Source: Parolsenella catena (GTDB lineage Bacteria; Actinomycetota; Coriobacteriia; Coriobacteriales; Atopobiaceae). From it: 64,000 bases of DNA. The stretch is from NCBI RefSeq assembly GCF_003966955.1, contig NZ_AP019367.1, forward strand, positions 1,612,001 through 1,676,000, in the 5' to 3' direction. Shown here piece by piece: positions 38,216-47,821 of this stretch (the stretch's first letter is position 1; every line of letters begins with the position of its first letter). The notes below the pieces were generated by a model, which was not told where the DNA came from, searched no databases, and saw only the letters and a list, made by a program, of their open reading frames with translations. Position numbers and translations under genes: made by a program.

Positions 38216-41200
38216 ATGGCGAGCATCGACATCTCCCAGATCATCGAGACCACCGCTCCCGCGGTGCCGCAGATCTATGCCTACACCACGCCCGAGATCG
38301 TCCGCCACAACGGCTGGACCAAGATCGGCTACACCGAGCAGGACGTGCGCGAGCGAATCAAACAGCAAACGCACACCGCCGACGTGCAGTGGCATCTGGA
38401 GTGGAGCGGCAACGCCACGTGGGAGCACCGTGCGGGCACGTTCCATGACACCGACTTCCACGCCTACCTCGAGAAGCAGGGCGTCGAGCGCGAACCCAAG
38501 AAGGAATGGTTCAAGATTAGCGGCGAGGAGTCTCACCAGCAGTTCTACCGGTTCCGCGACACCGACGGCGTGCTGGACGCACCCGGCGCTGCCTCCTACA
38601 CCCTGCGCGCCGAGCAGCAGCGCGCAGTGGAGCAGACGGGAGCCTTCGCCCGCGCCCATTGGGACGAGGGCGGCGCGCACGGCGGCGAGTTCCTGTGGAA
38701 CACCAAGCCGCGCTTCGGCAAGACGCTCACCGCATACGACCTGTGCCGCAGTATCGGCGCGCAGAAGGTGCTCATCGTCACCAACCGCCCTGCCATCGCC
38801 AACTCCTGGTACGACGACTACGTGAAGTTCGTGGGCTTGGAGGGCGGCTACCGCTTCATCAGCGGCGTGGACGCTCTGACCGGCAAGCCCTACTGCCTCA
38901 GCCGCGAGGAGTACCTGCGCGCCATCCGCAACGACCCGGAAGGCCCCAAGGGGTTCATCGAGTTCGTGAGCCTTCAGGACCTCAAGGGCTCCATCCGCTT
39001 CGGCGGCGTGTACCAGAAGCTCGACGAGGTGGCCGACCTCACCTGGGACGTGCTCATCATCGACGAGGCACACGAGGGCGTGGACACCTTCAAGACCGAC
39101 GTGGCATTCGACCACATCAAGCGCCGCTTCACGCTGCACCTCTCTGGCACGCCCTTCAAGGCCATCGCAAACGAGAAGTTCGCCGACGACGCCATCTACA
39201 ACTGGACCTATGCCGACGAGCAGCAGGCCAAGCGTGACTGGCCTGCCGACTCTGAGCAGCCGAACCCCTACGCCAACCTCCCCAAGCTCAACCTGCTCAC
39301 CTACCAGATGAGCGACATCGTCGAGCAGGAGGCCCGCGGCGGCATGGAGATTGATGGCGAGCAGACCGAGTTCGCCTTCGACCTCAACGAGTTCTTCTCG
39401 ACCAAGCACAACGGCGGCTTCGTGCACGACGCCGACGTGGATAAGTTCCTCGACGCGCTCACCACGCAGGAGAAGTTCCCGTTCTCGACACCCGGGCTGC
39501 GCGACGAGCTGCGTCACACGTTCTGGATGCTCAACCGCGTCGACTCCGCCCGCGCCCTCGCCAAGAAGCTGCAGGCGCACCCCGTCTTCAAGGATTACGA
39601 GGTGGTACTCGCTGCTGGCGACGGCAAGATCGACGCCGATGACGAGAACGAGAAATCGCTCGACAAGGTACGCCGCGCGATCAAGGACCACGACAGGACC
39701 ATCACCCTTTCGGTCGGCCAGCTGACCACGGGCGTGACCGTGCCGGAGTGGACCGCCGTGCTCATGCTCTCGAACATGGCGAGCCCCGCACTGTACATGC
39801 AGGCGGCCTTCCGCAGCCAGAACCCGTGCCTGTTCGACCTGGGCGGCGGCAACTACGCGCGCAAGGAGAACGCCTACGTCTTCGACTTCGACCCGGCGCG
39901 CACGCTTACTATCTTTGAGCAGTTCGCCAACGACCTGTACGGCGAGACCGCGCGCGGCGGCGGCGATGTCGAAACGCGCGAGCGCCATATCCGTCAGTTG
40001 CTGAACTTCTTCCCCGTCTACGGCGAGGACGAAGAGGGGCAGATGGTCGAGCTCGACGCCGAGCAGGTGCTCAGCGTGCCGAGGCGCATCCATGCCCGCG
40101 AGGTGGTCAGGCGCGGCTTTATGAGCAACTTCCTGTTCCAGAACATCGCGAGCGTCTTCCGCGCGCCGGCAGAGGTCGTGGAGATCATCCAGCGCTTCGA
40201 TCCCTACGAGCAGGGCAAGGCACAGAACGCCGAGAAGAACAAGGTCGAGATCGATGAGGGCACGGCCGACGAGCTCTCCATCAACGACGAGGGCGAGGTG
40301 GAGATTCCCGACGAGCAGGTCGTAGGCAAGGCTGCGGACATCTTCGGGCCGAAGGTCTACGGCGACATCGCCGTCGAATTCTCAGGCCACATGGACGACA
40401 TCGCGAAAGCCCACGAGGCCGATGACGACGATCGGGTGATGCTCGACAACCTCAAGGAGGCCTTCAAGCAGAGCGTGACCGCGCCTCTGGTACAGGCCGC
40501 CAAGGAGAGCTACGGCAGCGAGCTCAAGCCGCGCCAGCAGCAGCAGATCGAGCGCAAGGTCCAGGCGGACGCCGACATCCAACTCAACCGCCAGGTCGGC
40601 GACTACCAGATTCAGGCGCGCCGCATCGAGCAGTCGCGCAAGGACGAGCTCAAGGCGGCGACAAGCGAGACCGAGCGCGCCGAGGTGAACAAGCGCCATG
40701 ACGAGCAGAAAGCGGAGGCGTTCCAGACGCTCGCCCAGAAGCTCGAGGACTCCCGCGAGGAGCTCGTGCAACGCGCCGGCGAGACCGTGGTGCGCGAGGT
40801 GGAGACGGCGAAGAAAGAGGACGAGAAGCAGGGCATCGAGGACAAGGTGCGCGCTCATCTGCGCGGCTTCTCGCGTACCATCCCGTCGTTCCTCATGGCC
40901 TACGGCGAAGAGGGCACGACGCTCGCGAACTTCGACACCGTGATCCCCGCTGACGTCTTCCAGGACGTCACGAGCATCACCGTTGATGAGTTCCGCTTTT
41001 TGCGTGATGGCGGCGACTACACCGATGGCGAGACCGGCGAGGTAAAGCGCTTCGTTGGGCACCTCTTCGACGAGGTCGTATTCAACGACTCCGTGAGCGA
41101 GTTCATCAAGCTGCGCGAACGCCTGGCCAATTACTTCGACGAGTCCCAGACAGAGGACATCTTCGACTACGTGCCGCCCCAGAAGACCAATCAGATCTTC

Positions 41201-41599
41201 ACGCCGCGCAACGTCGTGGTTCAGATGGTGGACCTCTTCGAGAAGGAGAACCCGGGCTGCTTCGATGACCCGAGCCACACCTTCGCCGACCTGTATATGA
41301 AGTCTGGCCTCTACATCACCGAGATCATCAAGCGCCTGTACCGAAGCGAGGGCATGAAGGCCGCCTTCCCGGACGACCGCGAGCGTTTGGACCACATCCT
41401 GGAGCATCAGGTGTTCGGCATCGCGCCCACCAAGATTATCTACGAGATTGCCACCCACTTCATCCTGGGTTTCCACGACGAGGTCGGCCAAGGATGTGAC
41501 TCTAACTTCGAGCTCGCGGACGCCGCGGAGCTCGCCAAGGAGGGCACGCTGGAGGCATACGTCGAGCGCGTCTTCGGGCCCAAGCTGGGCGAGGCGTAG
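38216..41599 (+). CDS. GIY-YIG nuclease - superfamily 2 helicase restriction protein
   Basis: A protein of 1127 aa starting 2 bp after the methylase stop. The N-terminus is a GIY-YIG/T5orf172-like nuclease (VPQIYAYT at 18-24, WTKIGYTEQDVRERI at 34-48). The SF2 motor follows: Walker A PRFGKT (165-170), DEAH (283-286), LSGTPFKA and a helicase C part with TTGVTVPEW and QAAFRSQNP. A long charged coiled coil (about 770-880) leads to a C-terminal domain with KTNQIFTPRNVVVQMVDLFE and FADLYMKSGLYI, resembling a methylase recognition half without NPPY. It should translocate on and cut unmethylated DNA. If the methylase is really inactive, this gene would be toxic unless silenced. Confidence 0.85.
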   Translation: MASIDISQIIETTAPAVPQIYAYTTPEIVRHNGWTKIGYTEQDVRERIKQQTHTADVQWHLEWSGNATWEHRAGTFHDTDFHAYLEKQGVEREPKKEWFKISGEESHQQFYRFRDTDGVLDAPGAASYTLRAEQQRAVEQTGAFARAHWDEGGAHGGEFLWNTKPRFGKTLTAYDLCRSIGAQKVLIVTNRPAIANSWYDDYVKFVGLEGGYRFISGVDALTGKPYCLSREEYLRAIRNDPEGPKGFIEFVSLQDLKGSIRFGGVYQKLDEVADLTWDVLIIDEAHEGVDTFKTDVAFDHIKRRFTLHLSGTPFKAIANEKFADDAIYNWTYADEQQAKRDWPADSEQPNPYANLPKLNLLTYQMSDIVEQEARGGMEIDGEQTEFAFDLNEFFSTKHNGGFVHDADVDKFLDALTTQEKFPFSTPGLRDELRHTFWMLNRVDSARALAKKLQAHPVFKDYEVVLAAGDGKIDADDENEKSLDKVRRAIKDHDRTITLSVGQLTTGVTVPEWTAVLMLSNMASPALYMQAAFRSQNPCLFDLGGGNYARKENAYVFDFDPARTLTIFEQFANDLYGETARGGGDVETRERHIRQLLNFFPVYGEDEEGQMVELDAEQVLSVPRRIHAREVVRRGFMSNFLFQNIASVFRAPAEVVEIIQRFDPYEQGKAQNAEKNKVEIDEGTADELSINDEGEVEIPDEQVVGKAADIFGPKVYGDIAVEFSGHMDDIAKAHEADDDDRVMLDNLKEAFKQSVTAPLVQAAKESYGSELKPRQQQQIERKVQADADIQLNRQVGDYQIQARRIEQSRKDELKAATSETERAEVNKRHDEQKAEAFQTLAQKLEDSREELVQRAGETVVREVETAKKEDEKQGIEDKVRAHLRGFSRTIPSFLMAYGEEGTTLANFDTVIPADVFQDVTSITVDEFRFLRDGGDYTDGETGEVKRFVGHLFDEVVFNDSVSEFIKLRERLANYFDESQTEDIFDYVPPQKTNQIFTPRNVVVQMVDLFEKENPGCFDDPSHTFADLYMKSGLYITEIIKRLYRSEGMKAAFPDDRERLDHILEHQVFGIAPTKIIYEIATHFILGFHDEVGQGCDSNFELADAAELAKEGTLEAYVERVFGPKLGEA

Positions 41600-41602
41600 C
41601 GC

Positions 41603-42916
41603 GTGGCGGAAGTAGTCGACAGCAAACAGGATGGGCGTGCAGAGGCTGCGCGAGCGGCGGTGAGTGCGGCACGGCGTGAGGATACCGAACTTTGCGCCCG
41701 TCTAGTCTTTCGCGTCTCGCGCAATGAGCTAAGGCGCGTGGGGATCACCACGCCCATCGCTCTCTACGATGAGCTGAAGCAGGTCTTCTGGAACGCAGAC
41801 GAGGGCGTCACCCTGGGCGACCACCTCTCTGTCGGGTTCGGCAAGGTCGACCGCCGCCGTCAGGTGCGCGCCTTCGCCGAGCGCCATGCGGACGAGCCCA
41901 GAAACGTCGCCGCGAAAGCCTACGAGCGCGAATACGGCTTCAGCGCAGGCATCGCCGCGATATGGCTCGACCTGTTCGCCGAGCCCGCGGACGTGAGCTT
42001 CTCGGAGTGGCTTGGCGTCGAGGTCGCTGAATGCCCGACGGGCGCCCCGGCCTCCCGTGCGGATGTGCCCGTAGCGCACGACACCGAGCGCGAGGCACCC
42101 ACCCTCGAGGGCTTCCTTGCCCGGGAGCTTGCCGGCCGCATCTGCGACGAAGGCCTCGTGCGTCGGCGCTTCGCCTTCGAGTTTCCCGACGATCCGCCCG
42201 AAGCGCTCGACCGCGGCATCGAGGATGCGGGCTACTACGAGGACCGCGGCTTGCTCTTCCGAGAAGGGAGCACCCCGAACGACCACTTCACGCGGCTGCT
42301 GGCCGAGCATCCGTCTTTCGCGAAGGGCGACGCCGGCTTCGAGAACGCCGTGTGGCAGCACCCCGCCTTCCGCCAGGTGCTGCGCCAGGCGCTTTCGGAC
42401 CACCGCTTACTTCTCTACGAGGGCGACAGCTACATCTCGTTCTCGCGGCTGCACGACGTGCTAGGCGCGCGCATGGCGGACATCGAGTCGTACGCGCCCG
42501 CGGTGAGCGTGGATGCGCCCGAAGGCGAGCCCTTCACCGTGGCGAGCCTGCGCGCGGGCGGCGCCACTCCGCATCCGCTGTACGGGCTGGACATGCCCGA
42601 CGACTTCTACGAGGGACTGCTCGACGCGGGAGGGCTCCTGCGCAGCTGCACGCTCGCCGGAACCAAGGTGTTCGTCGCCGGAGGCGAGGGGCGGCTTTCC
42701 GCAGCCGACCTCATCGAGTGGATCGTCGCCCACCATGAGGGAATCGAGCGCGATGACCTGCCGAGACTGCTCGCGAACGATCTGGGCATCACGTGCCCGG
42801 CACCGCTTCTGACGACGACCATTTACAACTCCGACGTCTACTACGACGACATCGGGGACGCATATTACTCATCCATGGAGGCATGGAAGAAGGAGGCACG
42901 AAATGAGCTTGCTTGA
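41603..42916 (+). CDS. Unknown 437-aa protein of the composite restriction operon
   Basis: GTG at 41603, 3 bp after the helicase stop; its end overlaps the next gene by 14 bp, so it is part of the operon. Acidic and mostly helical. The region RVSRNELRRVGITTPIALYD may be a DNA-contacting helix-turn-helix. A repeated type of block (FRQVLRQALSDHRLLLYEGD, DLIEWIVAHHEGIERDDLPR) resembles winged-helix modules. The C-terminus (YYDDIGDAYYSSMEAWKKE) is Tyr-rich. No catalytic motif or known family. Likely a sensor or adaptor between the nuclease-helicase and the ParB-SNF2 pair. Confidence 0.7.
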   Translation: MAEVVDSKQDGRAEAARAAVSAARREDTELCARLVFRVSRNELRRVGITTPIALYDELKQVFWNADEGVTLGDHLSVGFGKVDRRRQVRAFAERHADEPRNVAAKAYEREYGFSAGIAAIWLDLFAEPADVSFSEWLGVEVAECPTGAPASRADVPVAHDTEREAPTLEGFLARELAGRICDEGLVRRRFAFEFPDDPPEALDRGIEDAGYYEDRGLLFREGSTPNDHFTRLLAEHPSFAKGDAGFENAVWQHPAFRQVLRQALSDHRLLLYEGDSYISFSRLHDVLGARMADIESYAPAVSVDAPEGEPFTVASLRAGGATPHPLYGLDMPDDFYEGLLDAGGLLRSCTLAGTKVFVAGGEGRLSAADLIEWIVAHHEGIERDDLPRLLANDLGITCPAPLLTTTIYNSDVYYDDIGDAYYSSMEAWKKEARNELA

Positions 42917-44114
42917 GGAAGGGATCGCGACTGGCAACGTCCTGCCGACGGGTCGCAAGGAGAAGCACTCCATCGACAACGTGACGCGCGACTTCGACAT
43001 CTACCGCATCAAGTGCGATCTGCTGTTCTACAACGACCAGAACGACCGCATCGCCACTTGGGTAAGCGAGTACAACTCCGCGCAGGGCGCGGATCTGCTC
43101 GCCCTTGGCCGCGACGAGTACAACGGCGTCATCGAGGACTTCATCGTCGAGAGCAACCCCGGCGCGCTCAGGAAGACCGAGAAGAGCATCGCCCTTCGCG
43201 GCCAGCTTAGGCCGGGCATCGTGCTCAACGACGGACGCGTCATCGACGGCAACCGACGCCTGACCTGCGTCCGCCGCCTCGCGCGGGCGAACAACGAGGC
43301 GGGCTGGTTCGAGGCCGCCATCCTCGACGACGCCACAGGCAGCGACCCCAAGCGCATCAAGCTGCTCGAGCTCGCCATCCAAATCGGCGAAGAGGAGAAG
43401 GTGGCGTACGATCCCGTCGACCGCCTCGTCGGCGTATACCGCGACGTGGTTAAGAACCACCTCATAACCCCTGCGGAGTACGGCAACGCGACGGGCATGA
43501 CCGAGGCGGAGGTGAAAAAACTCGTCGACCGCGCCCAGTACATGGAGGAGTTCCTCGAATTCTGCCAGGCCCCCGAGCAGTACCACCTCGCCCGCGCCCT
43601 CAAGGTCGATGGCCCCTTGGGCGAGTTCAGCCGCGTGCTGAAGAAGTACGACAACAGGCGCGACAAACAGCTTGTCAAACGACTCATGTTCGCCAACATG
43701 GTGGTGCAGCCCGAGGGCGACATCACCCGATACGTGAGAGACTTCGGCAGCGTGGCAGGCACGGATGCGGAGGCCGACTTCAAGGCCGCCGAGCTGCAGG
43801 CCATGTCCGAGCTCCTCGAGAAGATGGGTCCCGACGCCCTCACGCGCGAGAAGGTGAGCGAGCTGCGCTCGGACGGCAACCTCGTCGACGGCTTCAAGCG
43901 CGCAGGCGACCGCGCAAGAGAGACCGTGCGCCGCGTCAAGCTCATGGACACGCCCGCCAAGAAATCCGCCGACTGCCTCTCCGAGCTCGAGAAGATCCTT
44001 CCCGAGATGCTCGACGTGCTGGGACCCGACGAGCTCGAGAAGGTGCGCCGCAACCTCGTTGCCGTCGCCGACAAGGTGGAAGAGCTGATCGGTGAGATCG
44101 ATGAGCGCGCCTAG
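42903..44114 (+). CDS. ParB/Srx-fold protein
   Basis: The protein has 403 aa; its ATG at 42903 overlaps the previous gene. The ParB nucleotide-binding signature is clear: QLRPGIVLNDGRVIDGNRRL (101-120), preceded by an IVESNPGALRKTEKSI loop. A helix-turn-helix-like part (ITPAEYGNATGMTEAEVKKLVDRA without the long run quoted further) and a long C-terminal coiled coil follow. Outside chromosome segregation, ParB-fold proteins serve as CTP switches, nucleases or DNA-modification readers. Here it is translationally coupled to a helicase (ATGA-type overlap of 14 bp), so a role as DNA-loading or sensing clamp for the helicase is plausible. Confidence 0.78.
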   Translation: MSLLEEGIATGNVLPTGRKEKHSIDNVTRDFDIYRIKCDLLFYNDQNDRIATWVSEYNSAQGADLLALGRDEYNGVIEDFIVESNPGALRKTEKSIALRGQLRPGIVLNDGRVIDGNRRLTCVRRLARANNEAGWFEAAILDDATGSDPKRIKLLELAIQIGEEEKVAYDPVDRLVGVYRDVVKNHLITPAEYGNATGMTEAEVKKLVDRAQYMEEFLEFCQAPEQYHLARALKVDGPLGEFSRVLKKYDNRRDKQLVKRLMFANMVVQPEGDITRYVRDFGSVAGTDAEADFKAAELQAMSELLEKMGPDALTREKVSELRSDGNLVDGFKRAGDRARETVRRVKLMDTPAKKSADCLSELEKILPEMLDVLGPDELEKVRRNLVAVADKVEELIGEIDERA

Positions 44115-46044
44115 GGCCGTCGTCTGCTACGACGAGGCGCGCCCCGGCATGTACCTGCGCATCGAGGGGCAAGACATCGCCTCGTTCATGGCCTCGGCCG
44201 CATGGCGCGCCTGGCTGTACTACCCGGCGAGCGCCGTCGACGGCACCGATCGCGACCGCATCCTACTCGACGGCGGCATGGGCCTTCGCGAGTGCCAGGA
44301 CATGCTCGAGGCGATCATGGAGGCCGACGGCCACGGCGTCGAGGTCGCGGTTGACCCGAGCTTCGGCGCCTTCGTGAACGCCGGCGAGACCTACATCCGC
44401 GAGCGCTCCGAGGTGGGGTTGGCCATCAAGGCGCAGACCGCCGAGGGCATCGCCGACGACCCCCAGCTGGGGCCGCGCTTCCGGGAGTTCCGCGACGTAG
44501 TGAACGCCTCGATGGTGCGTCCCCTGCGCGACCGGCAGATGCTCGACGCCTTCTTCATGGCGACGGTTGGGCGCGCGGCCGACTTCTCGGTGCCCGGCGC
44601 CGGCAAGACCGCGACGGTGCTCGGCGTGTTCGCCTACCTTCGCCATTTGGGGCTCGCGCGCCGCATCGTGGTGGTTTGCCCCAAGAACGGCTTCGAGTCG
44701 TGGGAGAAGGAGTGGGTCGCCACCTTCGGGGATAAGCTGCCTTTGAGCTGCTTCTCGCTGGGAGACCCCGCCATAGCGGCGATGTCGACCGAGCGCAGGC
44801 GCAACGCGCTGTCGCTCGACAGCGGCGCGTGCAACCTGTTCACGTTCAACTACGAGTCGCTCTCGGGCTACGTGCGGGAGCTGCATGCCATCATCCCCGA
44901 CCAGACCCTGCTCGTCTTCGACGAGGTGCACCGGGTGAAGGCCATCGGCGGCAGGCGCGCGGAAGCCGCGCTCGAGGCGGCCGACGGCGCGAAGTTCGTG
45001 ATCGCCCTTACGGGAACGCCCATCCCGAACACCTACCAGGACATCTACAACCTGCTGCACATCCTGTACCCCGAGGACTACGACACGTTCTTCGGCTACG
45101 AGCCGGGCGAGCTCCGCGCGCCCGATGCGGACCTCCAGGCAAGCCTCAACGACAGCCTGGCGCCCTTCTTCTGCCGAACGAACAAGGACGAGCTCGGCGT
45201 GCCGCGCCCGGAGCCCGACGAGATCGTGGAGGTCGAGGCGACGCCCGATGAGGACACATTGCTGCGAGTCCTGTACGCGTCTTGCCCCAACGCGCTCGCG
45301 AGGATCATACGCACCCTGCAGCTCGAGAGCGACCCCGAGATGCTCTGCTCTGCAGTGGACCCAGGCGACCTCGAGTACGTGCTCGACCAGGTCGGCGATG
45401 ACTACTCGGATATCGACTACGTCGACTTCTCGCAGACGTTCTACGAGGCCATCGAGCGAAGCCGCCCGAGCTCGAAGCTCGTGGCGTGCGAGCGGCTCGT
45501 GGAGCGCATCGTCGCCGAAGGCCGCCCCGTCATAGTATGGTGCATCTTCGTACGCAGCATCAGCAACCTCCGCCGCGACCTCGCCGCCATGGGGATTCCG
45601 GCAGAGGCGATCTACGGCGCCACGCCACAGGAAGAGAGACGCGAGATTCTGGACGACTTCCGCGCGGGGCGCTTCAGGGTGCTCGTGACCAACCCGCAGA
45701 CGCTTGCCGAGTCGGTCTCTCTGCACAGCGTCTGCCACGACGCGGTGTATTTCGAGTACAGCTACAACTTGGTGCACCTGCTGCAGTCAAAGGACCGCAT
45801 ACACCGTCTGGGCCTGCCCGACGACCAGAAGACGCGCTACTACTTCATGCGCGAGAAGTTCATGCGCGACGGCAGGGAGCTATCCCTCGACGCCGTGATC
45901 TACGACCGCTTGAAGGAGAAGGAGCAGACGATGCTCGACGCCATCGACCGCGGCTGCCTTGAGGGCGGCTACCTCGATGACGAGGACCTGCGTATCGTCT
46001 TCGAGCGCCTGCTGGGAGAAGATGCCAAGAGCCTGGAATACTAA
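44101..46044 (+). CDS. SNF2-like DEAD/DEAH-box helicase
   Basis: The protein has 647 aa from the ATG at 44101. After a 140-residue own N-terminal domain comes the motor: PGAGKT (165-170), VVVCPKNGFESWEKEW (Ia), FDEVHRVK (DEVH 274-277), ALTGTPIPN (III), and the C-terminal lobe with VIVWCIFVRSISNLRRDLA, TNPQTLAESVSLH and QSKDRIHRLG (motif VI, SNF2 form). It resembles the SNF2 ATPases of phage-defence systems such as DISARM DrmD and Zorya ZorD, but the neighbours of those systems are absent. Last gene of the tight operon. Confidence 0.85.
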   Translation: MSAPRAVVCYDEARPGMYLRIEGQDIASFMASAAWRAWLYYPASAVDGTDRDRILLDGGMGLRECQDMLEAIMEADGHGVEVAVDPSFGAFVNAGETYIRERSEVGLAIKAQTAEGIADDPQLGPRFREFRDVVNASMVRPLRDRQMLDAFFMATVGRAADFSVPGAGKTATVLGVFAYLRHLGLARRIVVVCPKNGFESWEKEWVATFGDKLPLSCFSLGDPAIAAMSTERRRNALSLDSGACNLFTFNYESLSGYVRELHAIIPDQTLLVFDEVHRVKAIGGRRAEAALEAADGAKFVIALTGTPIPNTYQDIYNLLHILYPEDYDTFFGYEPGELRAPDADLQASLNDSLAPFFCRTNKDELGVPRPEPDEIVEVEATPDEDTLLRVLYASCPNALARIIRTLQLESDPEMLCSAVDPGDLEYVLDQVGDDYSDIDYVDFSQTFYEAIERSRPSSKLVACERLVERIVAEGRPVIVWCIFVRSISNLRRDLAAMGIPAEAIYGATPQEERREILDDFRAGRFRVLVTNPQTLAESVSLHSVCHDAVYFEYSYNLVHLLQSKDRIHRLGLPDDQKTRYYFMREKFMRDGRELSLDAVIYDRLKEKEQTMLDAIDRGCLEGGYLDDEDLRIVFERLLGEDAKSLEY

Positions 46045-46114
46045 GAGGCCGAACGGCGCACTGACGATATTGGCTCATAAGTAACAACTGCGAAGGAAAG
46101 ATAGGGCTTTAAGG

Positions 46115-47818
46115 ATGGATGCAGGAAAATCTACGATAAGCGGCGTGTTCAACGGATCGCGCCTGCTCGAAATACCTTTCTACCAAAGGGCGTACGTCTG
46201 GGGAGAAGAGCAATGGGAGCGCTTCCTCGGCGACATGGAGTTCGTCACGGCTTCGAAGCGACCTTATTTCCTGGGCTCGATCATCCTGAAGCAAGCCTCC
46301 TCCGGCAACACTTGGTCCGAGGTGTCCGAGGTTCGCACAGTCATCGACGGCCAGCAGCGCCTCACGACCATGGTCATCTTCTTCAAGGCACTCTGCGCGA
46401 GAATCGACGCCGATAGGCTGTTCGAGCGAGATTTCGTCCTGGAGACCGGCGAAGTCGCCTTGAGACATGGCAAGTACGACCGGCAGGATTTCGAGAAGGT
46501 CGTCAGCGCCACGGGCTGCGAGCCTGTCGAGGGCTCCTCGTCCATCGTCCTTGCCTACAACTATTTCCTCAAGAACATCGACCCAGAGAAGGTCGACAGG
46601 AACACGATCAAGTCGAACGTCCAGTTCGTCTGCATCGATCTCACCGAGGGCGAGGACGAGCAGCAGATATTCGACACCATCAACTCGCTCGGGGTGCGCC
46701 TGACGACGGCGGAGCTCCTCAAGAACTACTTCTTCAACCGCGAGAACGAGCAGGCGTTCAAGGAGTGCTGGGAGGACGTCTTCGAACCCACGGCGGAGAA
46801 GAGGGAGTATTGGGAGCAGGAGGTCGTTACCGGGCGCATCAAGCGCACGCTCGTCGACCTGTTCTTCGACGCGTTCCTCCAGATCCTGGTTCAGGACAAG
46901 AAGCGCGGCGTCACGACCGAGGACAAGCTCTTCTATTCGCGCACGTCCAACCTCTTCCAGTCCTACAAGGACTTCATCGGCAGGTACTGCAACGGAGACA
47001 AGGACGAGATCCTCGACAGCATGAAGGCGTATGCCGAGGTGTTCGAGTCCACGTTCGACCCCGGCTACTGCGACGCGGACATCCCCTCCGCTCCCGGCGT
47101 CGAGCGCCTGAACGTGCTGATATTCGGCCTCAAGAACTCGACGCTCATCCCGTACGTGCTCTACGTTCGCAAGAACGCGGAGTCTTCGGGCGAGGAATCC
47201 GAGGTCTTCGCCCTGCTTGAGAGCTACATCGTCCGCCGAACGCTGGTTCAGGCGACCACGAAGAACTACAACAGGCTGTTCACCTCGCTGATCCTGAACG
47301 AGGTGAAGGACGCGGAGACGCTGAGGAAGGCTCTTGAAGCAAACGAAGAGGCGACGACGTACATGCCCGGCGATGACGAGGTTCGAAGGGCGTTCGAGGA
47401 ATCGTGTCTGTACAACCTTCAGTCCAAGGGCGTTCTCTATCTGCTGGAAAGCGCCATTCGCCCAGGCATGAGCAGCACGGCCCTGCTCGGGTTCAACCAG
47501 TACACCCTCGAACACATGATGCCCAAGAAGTGGCGCAACAAATGGGGAGCCCTCGACGATGAGGCTGCCACGCGAAGGGACAGGAAGCTCCTCACGCTCG
47601 GCAACCTCGCCATCATCACGCATTCGCTCAACGCCTCCATCCGCGATGCCGATTGGCCCACCAAGAAGCAGGGAAAGGGATACAAGGACGGTCTTGCCCT
47701 CTGCGCCGCCGGCCTTGCGACCATGGCCGGCGCCCTGGAGAAGGAGTCTTGGGACGAGGGCGATATCGCCGATCGCGCCGAATGGCTTGCGGACAAGGCG
47801 TTGGAGGTCTGGCGTTAA
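46115..47818 (+). CDS. GmrSD-type restriction endonuclease (DUF262-DUF1524 fusion)
   Basis: The protein has 567 aa. The N-terminal DUF262/ParB-like NTPase part has EIPFYQRAYVWGEEQW (19-34) and VIDGQQRLTTMVIF (76-89). The C-terminal DUF1524 HNH-type nuclease has TLEHMMPKKWRNKWG, then LLTLGNLAIITHSLNASI (His-Asn-Asn metal finger). This one-chain GmrS-GmrD layout is that of type IV enzymes that cut modified (for example glucosylated hydroxymethyl-cytosine) phage DNA, and of BrxU. It complements the methyl-dependent system before it: phages that evade one by base modification meet the other. It is 70 bp behind the helicase and may share its transcript. Confidence 0.88.
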   Translation: MDAGKSTISGVFNGSRLLEIPFYQRAYVWGEEQWERFLGDMEFVTASKRPYFLGSIILKQASSGNTWSEVSEVRTVIDGQQRLTTMVIFFKALCARIDADRLFERDFVLETGEVALRHGKYDRQDFEKVVSATGCEPVEGSSSIVLAYNYFLKNIDPEKVDRNTIKSNVQFVCIDLTEGEDEQQIFDTINSLGVRLTTAELLKNYFFNRENEQAFKECWEDVFEPTAEKREYWEQEVVTGRIKRTLVDLFFDAFLQILVQDKKRGVTTEDKLFYSRTSNLFQSYKDFIGRYCNGDKDEILDSMKAYAEVFESTFDPGYCDADIPSAPGVERLNVLIFGLKNSTLIPYVLYVRKNAESSGEESEVFALLESYIVRRTLVQATTKNYNRLFTSLILNEVKDAETLRKALEANEEATTYMPGDDEVRRAFEESCLYNLQSKGVLYLLESAIRPGMSSTALLGFNQYTLEHMMPKKWRNKWGALDDEAATRRDRKLLTLGNLAIITHSLNASIRDADWPTKKQGKGYKDGLALCAAGLATMAGALEKESWDEGDIADRAEWLADKALEVWR

Positions 47819-47821
47819 ACC

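Noticed and set aside
35871-46044. DISARM, BREX, Zorya or DNA phosphorothioation system
   Set aside because: SNF2 helicase and methylase are present, but DUF1998 and PLD proteins, PglZ/BrxC, ZorA/ZorB and Dnd/Dpt proteins are all missing.
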